A DNA stretch of 40,401 nucleotides from positions 1 to 40,401 of the forward strand of contig LGRX02035421.1 of the NCBI GenBank assembly GCA_001247695.2, given 5' to 3'. Shown here piece by piece: positions 11,829-23,574 of this stretch. This DNA is from Cymbomonas tetramitiformis (lineage: Eukaryota > Chlorophyta > Pyramimonadophyceae > Pyramimonadales > Pyramimonadaceae). A program made the translations under genes and the position numbers. Below the pieces are notes generated by a model. The model made no database searches. It was given only the letters and a program-made list of their open reading frames with translations, and had not been told where the DNA came from. Every line of letters begins with the position of its first letter. Within the stretch, counting starts at the first letter, position 1.

Positions 11829-12092
11829 GGTGCCCTGACCATCAGAAGCGGCTTTCAGCCTCAGTTCCTGCTCCGATCCCTCTCCCGGGGCCTCGGCGGG
11901 TGGCACTGCTCGAAGGGCCGTGGATGTGCCACCCGTCACAATGGAGGAGGTGCGATCCGAGGGGGGTAAAGGCACTCCGCACAGGGATGCCGCGATAGGG
12001 ATGCGCGAGATGCAAGTCCTTGGCCGTGGTAGGGCTGCTGCTCAAATCCTGGACGTGGCGCATGCGGCTCTCAGAGCTGGATTGGTGTTCCG

Positions 12093-13013
12093 TACGGCGT
12101 ATTAAGAGTGTAATGAAAAGCGCGATGGATTCTTTTTCGATTCCTCATATGCGAATTATATTTTTCATTGCTTACAAATTCCGAACAGCCGTTTGCTTAA
12201 ATCAGAAGGACATCTAAACCGTTATCGAAATCACACCGGTATCTTTCTGGAATCTGTCCGCTTCCGTTCGCGCTTCTTAAGCGCTTTGCACTGTGAAAAC
12301 CTAGTGCAGCAGGGCAGATTAATGAAGAGATTGATAACTCTTCGCGATATATTAGAAGCGCATAATGTTTAATATAAGGTATTATGAACGCTAGGAAGCA
12401 TCCCCGCACAGATTCAGTGACTGGAAGCAGATCCCGGATTCCCCGCTTCGTGTGGCGGAAGCGGGAACCGGCATCTGCAAAACGGCATTCCCGTCGGTAT
12501 CCTGCCGAACGGAACGCTAAGAAATAGTAATAACAACGACTGAAACATATTTTCAACGTTGTATGTGTGCATCTGTGTTTCATTTGGTCATTTGGTTCAC
12601 CCGCTTCGAGCCCCGCGGCGCATCCGGGATGCGGTGTGTTAGTTACTAAATATGCAACCCAACGCGGGGAGGTACGTCCATATGGGGTGCCGAACAAACG
12701 GTCTTTGGGGGTTTGCGAGAATCCGATGGGAACAGCTACATTCATACATCTATAGAGCTGATGTAAAGAAGTAGCATGCCTAATCTTTGCGAGAAATTGG
12801 ATTCACGCAAATCCCCAAAGACCGATTGGGAGGACCTAAGCCCTCCACTACCTCAAACCTTCAGAATGCCCTTCCGGCAGACATTGGTGTCCTTTAATTG
12901 CACCGGCACGTTCCGGGGCGGCTGCATATAAGCAATCCCAATATTAAGGCTATAAGTATTTTCATTTTTAATTAAATCCGTCGCGTTTTTAAATATGGTC
13001 TTAATACGCCGTA
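12093..13013. mobile_element. Non-autonomous DNA transposon (MITE-like), 921 bp, with TIRs and 5-bp target duplication
   Basis: The ends are perfect 15-bp inverted repeats, TACGGCGTATTAAGA at 12093-12107 and its complement at 12999-13013. Imperfect complementarity extends to about 40 bp on each side (AAAAGCGCGATGGATT against AAAAACGCGACGGATT). Both ends are flanked directly by TTCCG (12088-12092 and 13014-13018), a perfect 5-bp target-site duplication. The interior is AT-rich relative to its neighbours and encodes no recognisable transposase. Its longest frame (12197-12745, minus, 182 codons) resembles nothing I know and is probably chance. The superfamily is not settled: a 5-bp duplication is unusual, and a TA dinucleotide inside it leaves alternative end definitions open. 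Confidence 0.85.
12700..12823. repeat. Inner inverted repeat within the transposon
   Basis: GGTCTTTGGGGGTTTGCG at 12700 and its near-complement ending at 12823 form arms of about 25 bp with two mismatches, separated by a spacer of about 74 bp. This could be a nested older element end or a hairpin in a transcript of the element. Confidence 0.85.
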
Positions 13014-13100
13014 TTCCGGTCTGTCAGAGAGCGGGCGCCGGCTGCTCCGCTGTTGCGAGGTGGGTGGGGTGCGGGCATGCGCACGGAGTGATTGCCTCAG

Positions 13101-14661
13101 GCGAGTCCACTCTTTCCTTCAACGATGAGAAGCGCGCCGATTTCATTGCGGGCGTCGCCATGTCAGCAGTGGTGCGCACCTCTGACGTGGCCATCCAGGT
13201 GCTGGCCCGCCCGTGTAACCTTCATATGAGGCGCAGCCCAGTGCTAGTGCGATACCCTTAGGGTACAAAAACACGCACACATAGTGCAGCCGATCTTTTG
13301 TGGTCACGTTGTGCCAAAGGAATCAATTCAAGGGTAAGCATACCCATACTAGCCAATTATGTGGCTACGCTGTGCCAACGGAATCGGTCCAAGGATGAGC
13401 CACACGCTAGCGAGCTCCGGAAAATTTGGATAAGTGTCCGGGAGTGTGTGCTGAATCCTTTGATCCCCTGGGCCACTATTCAAAAGCAACCGCATGCACA
13501 ATGTGTTTGTGCTGGACAGAGATTGGACCGCCCTGGTGACACGACTCAAAAGCAATGGAAGGAATTAGATACTGTTCAGAGAAACCTGCATCCGTCAAAG
13601 GTGCCACCATACCAGGCTCAGAGTATCAATCACTTCAGCATACTGATAGTGTTTGGCGACCGTCACCACCCACCGCCGCTGGAAGTACTATATTTTGCCA
13701 CAGGCACCTCAAGTCCCGTGGAGCTGTGAGCTCGACGGCCCCCCCTTACACATGCGAAAGACTAGGCGATTCCCTTCCCTTGCCCCTAGGAGACACCCGA
13801 GGGATGGAAATTCTGGAACTGCTCGGTCTCCTCGTGACCTCCTGCTTGGCTGTCTTGTCACCAATAGCAATGCCTGCCTGCCGGGAGCAGGAGGTGACAG
13901 ACGTGGAGGCAGCAGAAGCACGCCTGCGCTCCCTTCTCGAAGAGATGCATGGATTATCCATCCAGTTCATCATTGCAACAGCCAACGAGGAAGCAGCTAC
14001 GCAGGTATCAAGTCCCTTCGACTCCAGCGGGATCACTGCTCCGAGCATGTAGCTCAAGGTCTACACATTTTGTTTCTACATGGCATCGGGCATTTTCGCT
14101 GATACTTGATAAACGGGCATCTGGCATTGCTCGTGAAAAGTTCGATAAATGGGGCATAGGGACGCCATGCTTGCTGACATGCACGCTCTCCCTCCGGCAA
14201 TCTAAGCTGCAGCTGAGTGCCACCCTGAATCTTCACAGGCATCAAGTGCCTTAGAGCAGTCCATCACGGACGGTACCTTTCAAGCCCAGCTGGCGCAATC
14301 GGAGGCGTACGATACTGTGGAAGTGTCCGACTTTACAGCTGAGATCATCATCGAGCGGAACTCGGTTGAGGAGCTGGCACATCCACCCCCGTTTGTTGCA
14401 GCGTCCTCGCCGGACGGGGCCAGTCAGGACGACAATATGCCGATTTATATCAGCGCCACGGCGGGAGCTTTGCTGATTGTGGGGTTGGGCGCTGGAGGCG
14501 CTTGGTATAGGCATAGGCGCTGCCAAGCGCGTGGCGTCATTCCCCTTCATCAGATGTCCGATGAGGGGACATCTCATGATGGCACAAAGGCGCTCAGTAA
14601 TGACGTAGAAGAGTGCCATGAGCTGGAATCAACGAGAACTGTTCGGCGTGATGCATGGTGA
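13101..14661 (+). CDS. Single-pass membrane protein with algal FxxxV-type extracellular modules (5' part missing)
   Basis: Three exons are supported: 13101-13198, 13891-14004 and 14239-14661 (TGA stop), with exact frame joins after the first partial codon. The first carries LSFNDEKRADFIAGVAMSA..TSDVAIQ. The second and third together give IQFIIATANEEAATQ joined to SALEQSITDGTFQAQLAQ and YDTVEVSDF. This pattern (hydrophobic-rich stretch, acidic turn, 'dG.f...L', 'V.V') recurs in many secreted algal proteins of unknown function. A linker is followed by a transmembrane helix (ATAGALLIVGLGAGGAWY), a basic stop-transfer RHRRCQAR, and a tail of about 45 residues rich in acidic, Ser and Thr residues, indicating type I topology. 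The start and upstream exons are not identified; the DNA transposon lies immediately upstream. Function unknown. Confidence 0.55.
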
Positions 14662-16500
14662 CCGTATTGGCATTGCCTTCAGCTTTGGCTCAATTTCGTC
14701 TGATAGCGACTTGCTTTGGACTTCTTCGCCCTCACATCATTCTGTAGATGTGACAATTGCACCCCCCACATGCAAATGTGCACGCATCCGACATGTAAAC
14801 CGAAGATCTCTCAGAACCATATCACCTATATCCAATTAGTCTGGTGTGACCTAGCTCGCATAATTGCATGCAGTGGTCACCCAGAACACATGTGAACACA
14901 TGTGAAAACGGAGATATATGTGAATTTTAATAACTGGGCACGTGAGGTTGTAGATGCCCCCCAGGATTTTCTATGGTCAGTAATGCGGTGTACAGTTAGT
15001 TGCCTTCATCACTCACTGCTATTTCATATTACAGAATTATACATATCATGCACATTATAACAACATATTTAACGCCATCATCGATAATATACCGTTTATT
15101 TGGTACCGTTACTGGTGTGGAATGCATTCGTGTGTAAAAAGTTCTCGATTGCGATACCGATATTCTGCCAAAGGTCTCAGCAATATATCATATATCGGAT
15201 TTTTAGATACGGCGCGCCTTGCCTTTGGTTCGCGAATATGTTCACAGAAAATCTGCCGGTGCTCAAATAACATGAAGGCCCGCGTCGCCTTAGACCGTCA
15301 TCGCGTTTCAGACGACCGCCCTGCAACCCTGCGCTGCGGATCTGTCCACTTGCCACCGCGTGATCGACCCGATGGGGGTATCCATCCTAGTCATCCCCCC
15401 CCGCAAATTCGCGAATGCCCCGGAATATCATTTTCGGTGGAGCACCCGTAGAACAGGCAAGATTTCCCCCTGTGTGGTAGGTACCCTTTCCCCATATCTT
15501 GACATGCATGAAGATACAGGATATACACCAGCAACGGATAGCAGCTCGTAACTCGTCGTATAAACCTCCGGCTACCTCAGAAAACTTCTTTAAAAATCGA
15601 TCAAAACCGAGAAAAAAAATCGCTACCGGAGCGGGCTGACTTGTGAGAGTCACAGGGCACGCTACAAAACAATTCTCGATTGTGTCACAAGTACTGTTAT
15701 TGATACTCATACTGATACTTGTACTGAAACTCAAACTGATACAGTACTGGTTCAAACTCAACACACAACAGCCGAGTGTCCTCGACTGGCGTGGGGTGGC
15801 CAGATTTATCCTCTCTGTCGATCTGTTGCCTCTGCATTGGGCTTGATATTTTTCTTATATTTTCTTTCCTTTGCAGTCTCGACCTAGTGCAATCCACTCA
15901 CTTGCGTCTTTCTTGAACGAAAGCTTACGTTTGTGCTTGTCTGAAATTCGTGACAAGTTCCTCCCTCCCATATTTTAGTTCTCAAAAATACGAAGATTAC
16001 CCTCCCGGTTCAACAGCTAGATTTTTCAACATTTTTATTCTCTACTAAGCGAGATGGTTGAGCTAACTCTCAGTGAGATCGCCGGTCAACTAGGTGGGCT
16101 ATCTTTTAAATAGCCAAATCTGCATGCATTTGCGGTATCATTTTTCTCACCCAAGGCTTGTATGATTCTGCAGTTTTGACGAAACTAGATGGTTCACGAC
16201 TCAATTTTTCCCCAGAAACTCAGGCGGTGAGTCCTGGCTTACGCCCACAAGTTGTCATCAGCTCTTTTATCAGGGTGACCCATCAACCTTGTTGCTGTTT
16301 GCGTGTAAGGCAAAGTGAGGAGTATGAAGACTTATGCGATAGCGATCTGCAGAGTAGCTTTGATTAAGTTGAACATTTTACGATTTCGATCTGATAGTGA
16401 TGTGACAGCGTTTATTCTGCACGGGAGCAGGATCACATCGCTCCCCCTCGGATCAATTTAAAGGAAGCCAGGGCCCCCACCCTTAACAGGCTCGTACAAA
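14662..16500. other. AT-rich intergenic region, no gene recognised
   Basis: There is no convincing frame or family match between the stop at 14661 and the ALADIN gene. The DNA is clearly more AT-rich than the exons. Small features are repeated GAACACATGTG near 14888-14905 and alternating ACTGATACT-like motifs near 15695-15745. Confidence 0.6.
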
Positions 16501-16872
16501 ATGGGGTTGATCCTCAAGGTAGGTGGAACAGCAAGCTCGTGGTACGATATAAATATGAATATTGGGCCTTAGAACTCGAGGCCGAGCTCACACTAAGGTG
16601 TGAGTTGACAAGCGTGTCCGTTTCAGCTATCTCCGTCGTACCTCCAAGCATGCCCTATCAATCGTGGCATTATCTTTCTCCGCACGACTGTCCGCTCGTG
16701 CTGTAGCCGGTTCGAGCTGCAGCTGGTCGTATGCTCATACCACCACTCGAGCCCCCTCCCAGGAAGACCCGGGCCTCGACAGCCTCGTGAGTTACTTGTT
16801 AAGCCTTCCGACGGGGTATTGCGTTTCCTCTTTCCGAGCGGAGACTGAAGCCTTTCACCTCGCGTATTGCAG

Positions 16873-19800
16873 GGATGAACGTACCAACTTTCAACATCAC
16901 GTCTGCGCGGAGCTTGCGAGACTTGATCATATTGACCCAGCACGTATTCTTTGAACTTCTGGGGACCTTGTTTTACAAAGTTATTTTCGAAATCTCAGCC
17001 ATGCTGGACTTAATGAAGCGACGCCCAGGTAGCGACTGCCCAAAAATTCCCATATGTGGCTTATCATATATTTGCAGTGCTTCCCTGGTTCCACAGTGAG
17101 CTTCTTTTGAAGGTTGAAAGTGCTGTCGTGCAGGAACTCCCGCCGCCGCCCTACCGACTTGCCCAGACCCCCAATTGGCCTGGCATCGCGATCGACATCG
17201 CCTGGCAGCTAGTGTCAACAACACTGTGCTAGTCTACAACACGGCAGGTCGACTCCACCCAAGTGACCCAGTTTGCTCACTCGGTTACTGCAAGTTTGTC
17301 CGCCTACTGCAGCTGTCTGTCCTAAGGCACTTCCTGAGGCGATATCAAGCCGCGGCTTGGCATTTGTGGGGTGTTCTTGCAGACTCACCGCGCCCGTGCA
17401 TGTATGTGCGCTGCAGGTGAGCAATTGCCAGAGGAGCAGCTTCTATTCGAGGACCCCTTGCAAACTGGTGTGTCGAGTGTATCGTGGCGGCCAGCTTCTG
17501 CTTCCACTATGGCGGTGGCCTGTAACCGAGGCGTTATTGTGTGGTCTCTGAAACTCCCAAGGGGAGAGCTGGAAGACGAGGCGTGGGCGCTGTCAAGGGG
17601 GCGATACAAGATGGCCCTTCTGCAGCACCCTGGACACTTTCCAACCCGGGTGACACGCACTCCTTCATCTTTCCCTGCGATGTGATCCTGCCGCGGCCCG
17701 TGTGGACAAGCTATAACAGCAGTGTCACTTGCGGAAGCACGTCCTCATCACTTCGAGAAAAGCACAGAAAAGCATGCCCAGCTTCGCAGCGCTGGAACTT
17801 GGGCGCGGTCTCGGGCCGCCTGTGGCAGCCCTTACAACACAACCTCGTCTCATATCTTCTCACCACAGCAGAGGAGCATATCGTCAAAGCGCGAGACTGC
17901 TACTATTCTTTGTTCAGTCTTTTGCCACCACGGTTTCCGCTTACGTGGCAAAGCTCTGTTTCTGATCGCTGCGCCTGGCGGATGTTTTGTAGGATCTTGA
18001 CTGGAGCCCCTGCGGCAAGTATCTCGTGAGCTGTTCGGCAAAGAGCAGCACGACGATGGTGGTGTGGAATGTCGCAACCGGTGTGTGCTTCCCCGCCCCT
18101 CCCTTGCAACTCTTGCTCATATTTTCCTGTTTTTCTGCAAAGGCTTCTTCGTGGTCGCCTCCGGCTTCGTCCGTACGTACCCCTGGCTAGGCATACTGCC
18201 GTGTCCCGAGTGCGTGTGGCAGAATAGGTGCTGGCCACGATCGGAGGAAACTGTTGGGTTGACCTCGGACTGTGCTGTCACAGGCGAGGCCACTCCTCTG
18301 CGTGCATCGCTCGGTGGCATCTATCTCGTACGTTGGTCCCCTTGCGGAAGCTACGTATTCGCAGCCTTTTCCACTGGACAGTTCATGGTGCTAGAGACAC
18401 ATACATGGTGCGTTTTCATAAGTTGCGTTTTCATAAATCGTGCAAGACGAGCGTCTGGTGCATCCCGTTTCGAAATCTTCGGATGAATATCGTTGCTGTT
18501 TCTTTAACGACCCCACCCTTTATGTGGTTGGCGTATATTTGATCGTATATTTGATAGGACTGTCATTATTGTATTTAGGGGGCGGATACCACCTATGCGG
18601 ATACTCCCTTCCTAGGATAATTGGGTTGCCACCTATCATGAGATGATATATGTGCTTCCCACGTGTCATTACTCCTTCTGATGTGTGGGGTGTGAACTTG
18701 TTGTGCCTTGCAAAGGACGCACGAGAAGTGGGGCTCAGTCGGAGACGGTTGTGTCAAGCATGCCTGTTGGGGCCCGTCCAAGGCTACCCCAACGCTACTG
18801 CTTGCACTCGACAAACCAGTGGGTGGCGTCCAGGTGTGCACATTCCGAGGCTTACCCGGAACTATACCGCATCGGGAAGCTCCTCCCAACCTTGATGTGT
18901 GACTCATGTCCCCATAACACTCTATCCCCACCATTCTTGCGTTCTGCTCTTTATGGCACGCGGCGGCGCTGCAAGGGGGCGCCTTTCACCGATGGCCCAA
19001 GGGGGCGCCTTTCACCGGCGCTGCAAGGCGGCAGGCACCTTTCACCGGCGCTGCAAGGCAGGTGGTGGTTGCAGCAGGTGCTCTCGCTGCAGTTCTCCTC
19101 TCCGGCGCCCTTGCTGAACGCGCATCTGCTTCCTCTTCCACTCAAGGTGCGTGGCCGAAGGAAGCCTCCCTGAAGCCGCGGAGAGAACCCAGGACGCCTT
19201 GTGCGATCTCTTCTGAAACCGAGACAGGGCTCTGGTCCGCTTGTGGCAGGGCCCGGTGTTGAGAAGGTTTTGAACTGAATTGTAAGTATCGCGAACGGAG
19301 CAAGTTGCCTTCACTTTGATGAACACACATTTTAGTTCAAACAAGAACGGGATTTTTCTTTTTGCGTCTGGCAGAACGATTTTCAATTCGTGAAATTTGC
19401 ACGACATAGGAACCTCATTTGCAGCGTATACCTTTTTGGATTTCTTTTGTAAGTGTCGCGAAAATTTGTGCTTACTTCACATTGATACCAGTTCATACGA
19501 TCCGAGTGCACAATGGCCGCCGATGCATTTTGCATTGATATCAGTGCAAACGCTCCGAGTGCACGATGGCCGCCGATTCATTTTGCATTGATATCAGTTC
19601 ATACGCTCCGAGTGCACAATGGCCGACGACTCATTTTGCATTGATATCAGTTCATACGCTCCGAGTGCACTATGGCTGCCGATTCATTTTGCATTGAGCC
19701 CAATGCTTTTCGGACAGCGGATATTTGTTTTGTGGATCTTGCCAGAAACGATGTCAGCTGACTCTTCAGCTGACAGTTTGATCAGTTCATTTTTGTTGGG

Positions 19801-21003
19801 TCCATTTCTGATCCCATCCATCGCTCCGCTCCAATCCCGAGGTTTCTTTTGCGAGCACTGTGCATCAGCGCTCTTCTCGCGGGTTCTCCTCGAAAGCATT
19901 TGCTGTTGTAGATTACCCTCAACACCGCCGGGCACTCCGCAGAGCTTAACACACTCTGATCAGGCTGAGGGGAGCCACCAAGGATCTGCGTCTCGTGTTC
20001 GAGGAGAGGGTGGGAAAGCAGCAAGTGTCTGGCCTGTCTTACGCTCAAGAGGGGGTTGGGAATCAGTCATTTCCTTGGCCAATCGTTTGGGTGCTTTTCA
20101 CGTTGGAGGCGGGATGCAGCATGCCTGAGGGTGCATTGTGCTTGAGCCTCGCGTGTGAAGAGGGAGGGGGCGCAACAAGGCTCTAGGTGGCGTTCTGGTT
20201 GGGCCTGGTATTAGGACTGGTATTGGGACAGCATGGGCCCATGGCGTATTAAGGGGCTTGGCAAAGCGATTGGTCTTTGTGTGGCTGTGTGGTTGGGTCA
20301 CGTGTTAGGCGGGAGTGGGGGAGCCACAAGGCAATGGGGCGCGCTCCTTTGGTTTGGCTGTGTGGGTTGATGGGGAGCCAGCAGCCGGGATCTGCGCCGT
20401 GTTTGGGGAGTGGGAAACCAACACGGCTTTTTGGATGCCTTCAGGCTTGCCATTGGGCTCAGAGGGGCGGTGTGAGGATTTCAGGAAATTGACGTCGAGG
20501 GATCCGAGCTGCGTGTCACCAAAATCGCTTGGGATTTGACAGGGAGCCGCTTGGCGCTTTTGCTTGGAGGTGCGCAGCCCGGCAGCCATGGCAGCTGCGT
20601 GTCACTGTGGAAGCATATTCTTAGTTACTTTGTGCTGTGAAAGTTGTATCGGTTCGTGGCACTCAATTCGTGCATTCCACAATCAGTGCATGTGTGCAAT
20701 TGTGTGTGGTATGGTGTGGAAACCAGATTTGGCTGATGCCTTGGGGTACGACGCACAGGTGGTCACGCGCGAGCTGGGCAGGTGGCACTTTATGCTACAA
20801 AAACTCTCCCAGTGCTTGCAGGCCACTTTATAGGCTTTATAACAGGTCCGCGCGAAGGTGATGCAACAGTGGCGACAGATATTGCATTCAAAGCAGCAAG
20901 CTGGCCTGAGCATGGCGTAGTCCTTGCACTGGCTTGGGCAGATGCTCAATTATCCCTCTGCCCTCTCAATTTCAGGCCACATTCCAATGATTCCTTCTGG
21001 TGA
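16873..21003 (+). CDS. AAAS: ALADIN-like WD-repeat nucleoporin
   Basis: ALADIN is a WD40 nucleoporin that sits on the membrane ring of the nuclear pore. Supported exons are 16873-17028, 17134-17247, 17417-17649, 17993-18080, 18284-18407, 18716-18833 and 20782-21003 (TGA stop); exon lengths and phases join exactly through 18833. Landmarks follow the family in order: [40 protein letters not shown] with VIVWSL and [24 protein letters not shown] with [27 protein letters not shown], then THEKWGS and [18 protein letters not shown]. The last exon, [37 protein letters not shown], matches the ALADIN C-terminal segment. At least one exon between 18833 and 20782 is unresolved (a frame with GMVWKPD near 20710 is a candidate). 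The 5' exon(s), probably around 16500-16790, are also uncertain. The long last introns contain tandem repeats. Confidence 0.9.
18957..19065. repeat. Short GC-rich tandem repeat inside the ALADIN gene
   Basis: Three to four imperfect copies of GGCGCTGCAAGG with GCGCCTTTCACC alternate here. They lie downstream of the exon ending at 18833 and are presumed intronic. Confidence 0.75.
19481..19692. repeat. 53-bp tandem repeat, four copies, in an ALADIN intron
   Basis: ATTGATATCAGTTCATACGC starts units at 19481, 19534, 19587 and 19640, with a fifth start at 19693. The unit length is exactly 53 bp, so reading frames rotate from copy to copy and the array cannot encode a uniform repeat. Confidence 0.95.
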
Positions 21004-22173
21004 AGATTTGTAGACACAGGTTAAGATCAATAAAGATTGAAAGTATCTGAACGTGAATTGATATAGATGTGTTGATCCACCATTTTGTTGAAATTCATAT
21101 ATGCCCAAGAGCGCAGCTTTTCTATGAATGAACTCTCCTTATTTCGCCTTTTTCATGGGTAAAAAACCAGCGAATGATGCAATACGATTGATGGAGATCC
21201 ACATTTTCCGAGCCTTGACGAAAATTCCAAACATCTTCGGGACAAAAGCATGCACGTCGTGTATGGGTTTAATGCCGATGCTCCCTGTATGCATTCCCGA
21301 TCGGTATTTCCCGATTCGTCCCGAGACTTGACATTGTTTTCAAAGATACAACATCGACGACCTACACTTCGAAGCCTCCAACTGTACCGCACGGAGCACT
21401 ACAGCACATGTCGTTTAGGTAATGGACAGGTGTTTAGGAGGTCGAATGTCAAAAATATACTCCCCCGCAAAATGTTTGGGCTTGCCCCCCGCCTAGCCGT
21501 TGCCGTTCGGGCTTGCTGCTAGGTGCGGCTAATCCCGTGCCCTATCTCCCCCTCTTTCCCCGTAGCAAAATTCCGCCGCCGCCCTTGGGCCTACTTGACC
21601 TGCCCGGACCCCGAAGACCGCCGTCCCAAGTTTCTTTATTCCAGAGCCGCAGCGCCCATTGTTGTTGAACGCGAGGCAACACCACGGACTCTTGGGTGGG
21701 GTATTGGTCAATCGGCGGATCATCCCAATGTAACCGTTTTGCTCCTATCTGCAAATTAGTCGGTATTCCAGTCACACAATTTACCGTACGGTATAATGGT
21801 GTACGTCCCCAAGTCCCAAGTACAAAAGCGTAGGTTATAGGCGCCATCATGGGGCGAGCTCTGCATGAACTATTGCTGCAGCACGGAATTATCGATTTTC
21901 ATTCCAATTGTTATTGTTAAGCATTATTACGCCATAGCTTTGATTTCTTGAGTGTCATGAGTAACTTGATGGACCTTGCTGACCTTCACAATCAAAAGTC
22001 CAAAGTTTCCACCTACCTCGCCAATCACATTTCACTTATGTTACCCGCTTATTGTGTTGGAACGAGCAAACTGGGTGCTTGATCACCGAAGACATCTTAC
22101 AAAACAACAAGTGTGGATGTGTAAGAGAGCACACAAATGATAAAAAAAATATAGTACCACGGAGGATATCCCT
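21004..22173. other. Convergent intergenic region, no gene recognised
   Basis: This lies between the stop codons of ALADIN (plus) and the pectinacetylesterase-like gene (minus). Only short frames occur. A frame at about 21560-21759 (RRRPWAYLTCPDPEDRRPKF) is open but matches nothing I recognise. Presumed 3' untranslated and spacer DNA. Confidence 0.5.
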
Positions 22174-23400
22174 TCAGACAACGTTTCTATATAGGCTATG
22201 TTTTGGACGCACGGCAGAGGAACATGAAGGATTGCACATAATGCCGCATGTATCCACATATTTTGAGGCGCGTATGGAAGCGCGATGAAAGAGCCAATCA
22301 GCAAAAGCGGCGATATAATTCTTATCATCTATGATGGGCTGTTGGACCTCGAAAAGAGTATGAATGAGGCACGCGGGGTGAAATAAGCCGTCTCTCTGAC
22401 TCGCAATCACCGACTGTAACGCCTTGAGAATTTCCGCACGCCACGTGTTCATATAACTAAGAACGCTTTTAGGACATCCTAACACTCGATTATTGCACAT
22501 GCCATAATACCACACTGCGGGGAGACCGTCGTGCAGCGGCATGACGATCTTGTCGGTCTGGGCTTCGATGACAAACACCGGCGTGTTCAAGGTCTCGTAA
22601 CTCACAACAGCGAAGATGCACTGCCACGGTGTTTGCGGATGTTGGTTCACACACCTCACGGGTACGAAGGAGTCCCACAAGTGGTAATAACCCACCAAGG
22701 CGTCAAAGGTCCAAGGGACATATGCTATCGCAGGGGGAAAGGTGTAATTGTACGTCACGTTGTTCGAAAAGTAGAATCCACCAATCGGAGCCCCAACCAC
22801 CCGGCAACTTTCAGGCATGAGATCGGCAACCCAGTCCAAGGTAGCGACTGCAGCAATGCCACCTGCGCTCGCCCCAGACCACACAAGTAGCTTCGCGGCG
22901 TCCAGCGCGTGGGTACGGTTGAGAGAGTTCAGAGTCGCTTCAATAATATGGTGTCCCGAACATTGAACTTTGCTCTGAGGTCTCGGCCCTCGCTGTTGAC
23001 CCGTATGCAAGTCGCCCGAACAATACTTAATGAAGACATGATTATATCCATAGAATTCAGGATTCAAGTTCGCGTCGGAGTTCTGAAACCATTCGGTGAG
23101 TACTGTCGTGGCATTCCAAAACTTGCTCGAACCAAGTGGTGTGCCAGTGCGCTTGACGCACGACTCCTCAGTGACACACTCGCCTCCCCCTTCTAATACG
23201 AAAATCCATTTTGTGCTGTTTATGGGCGAGGTAGCTGGTCGCAAGTAGAAGCCTCCTGGGGAGCCGTCCAAGCACTTCGCGTATGGAAACGTCTGAAAAT
23301 CCAACCTAATCAGTGTGGCGAGCGAGTCGCTTCCAACTGCTGACTGGTTACTGAAAATGGCATGCGTCGAGATTATCAATAAAATGATGCTCAAACGCAT
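22174..23400 (-). CDS. Secreted pectinacetylesterase/Notum-family carboxylesterase, single exon
   Basis: This 408-residue intact frame has an N-terminal signal peptide (MRLSIILLIISTHAIF). The family is an alpha/beta-hydrolase group including plant pectin acetylesterases and animal Notum. Visible landmarks are the oxyanion-type WIFVLEGGGEC at about 65-75, FIKYCSGD at 123-130, the nucleophile elbow GASAGG with Ser178, an Asp in AQTDK at 283, and the catalytic His347 in CLIHT; spacing fits the family triad. There are several N-glycosylation sequons (61, 96, 161, 214, 218) and many cysteines, as expected for an exported enzyme. Substrate is not determined: it could remove acetyl groups from cell-wall or matrix polysaccharide. 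The whole gene is uninterrupted, unlike the split genes around it. ATG 23400 is chosen because it begins the signal peptide. Confidence 0.95.
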   Translation of the reverse strand: MRLSIILLIISTHAIFSNQSAVGSDSLATLIRLDFQTFPYAKCLDGSPGGFYLRPATSPINSTKWIFVLEGGGECVTEESCVKRTGTPLGSSKFWNATTVLTEWFQNSDANLNPEFYGYNHVFIKYCSGDLHTGQQRGPRPQSKVQCSGHHIIEATLNSLNRTHALDAAKLLVWSGASAGGIAAVATLDWVADLMPESCRVVGAPIGGFYFSNNVTYNYTFPPAIAYVPWTFDALVGYYHLWDSFVPVRCVNQHPQTPWQCIFAVVSYETLNTPVFVIEAQTDKIVMPLHDGLPAVWYYGMCNNRVLGCPKSVLSYMNTWRAEILKALQSVIASQRDGLFHPACLIHTLFEVQQPIIDDKNYIAAFADWLFHRASIRASKYVDTCGIMCNPSCSSAVRPKHSLYRNVV

Positions 23401-23574
23401 ATTGATCGGAAGAGGTTTTACAACTTCCAGGAAAAGAATTTCGTTCAGTGACGCATCCTGCTTGCTCGATTGTGAAGTGTTACAGTAACAGTTACGAGTT
23501 AGATGTTACTGTAGTCCATAAAACTGAAAGTTATCTAACGGTGAGGGGTCACCGACGTAGGAGGGGGCACATCA

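Noticed and set aside
12197..12745. 182-codon minus-strand frame inside the TIR element as a transposase
   Set aside because: No DDE/D motif, zinc finger or other transposase feature is visible, and the frame spans the internal inverted-repeat arm, as chance ORFs do.
19995..20186. Plus-strand frame as an additional ALADIN exon
   Set aside because: No similarity to the expected WD-repeat segment and no convincing acceptor/donor pair in phase.
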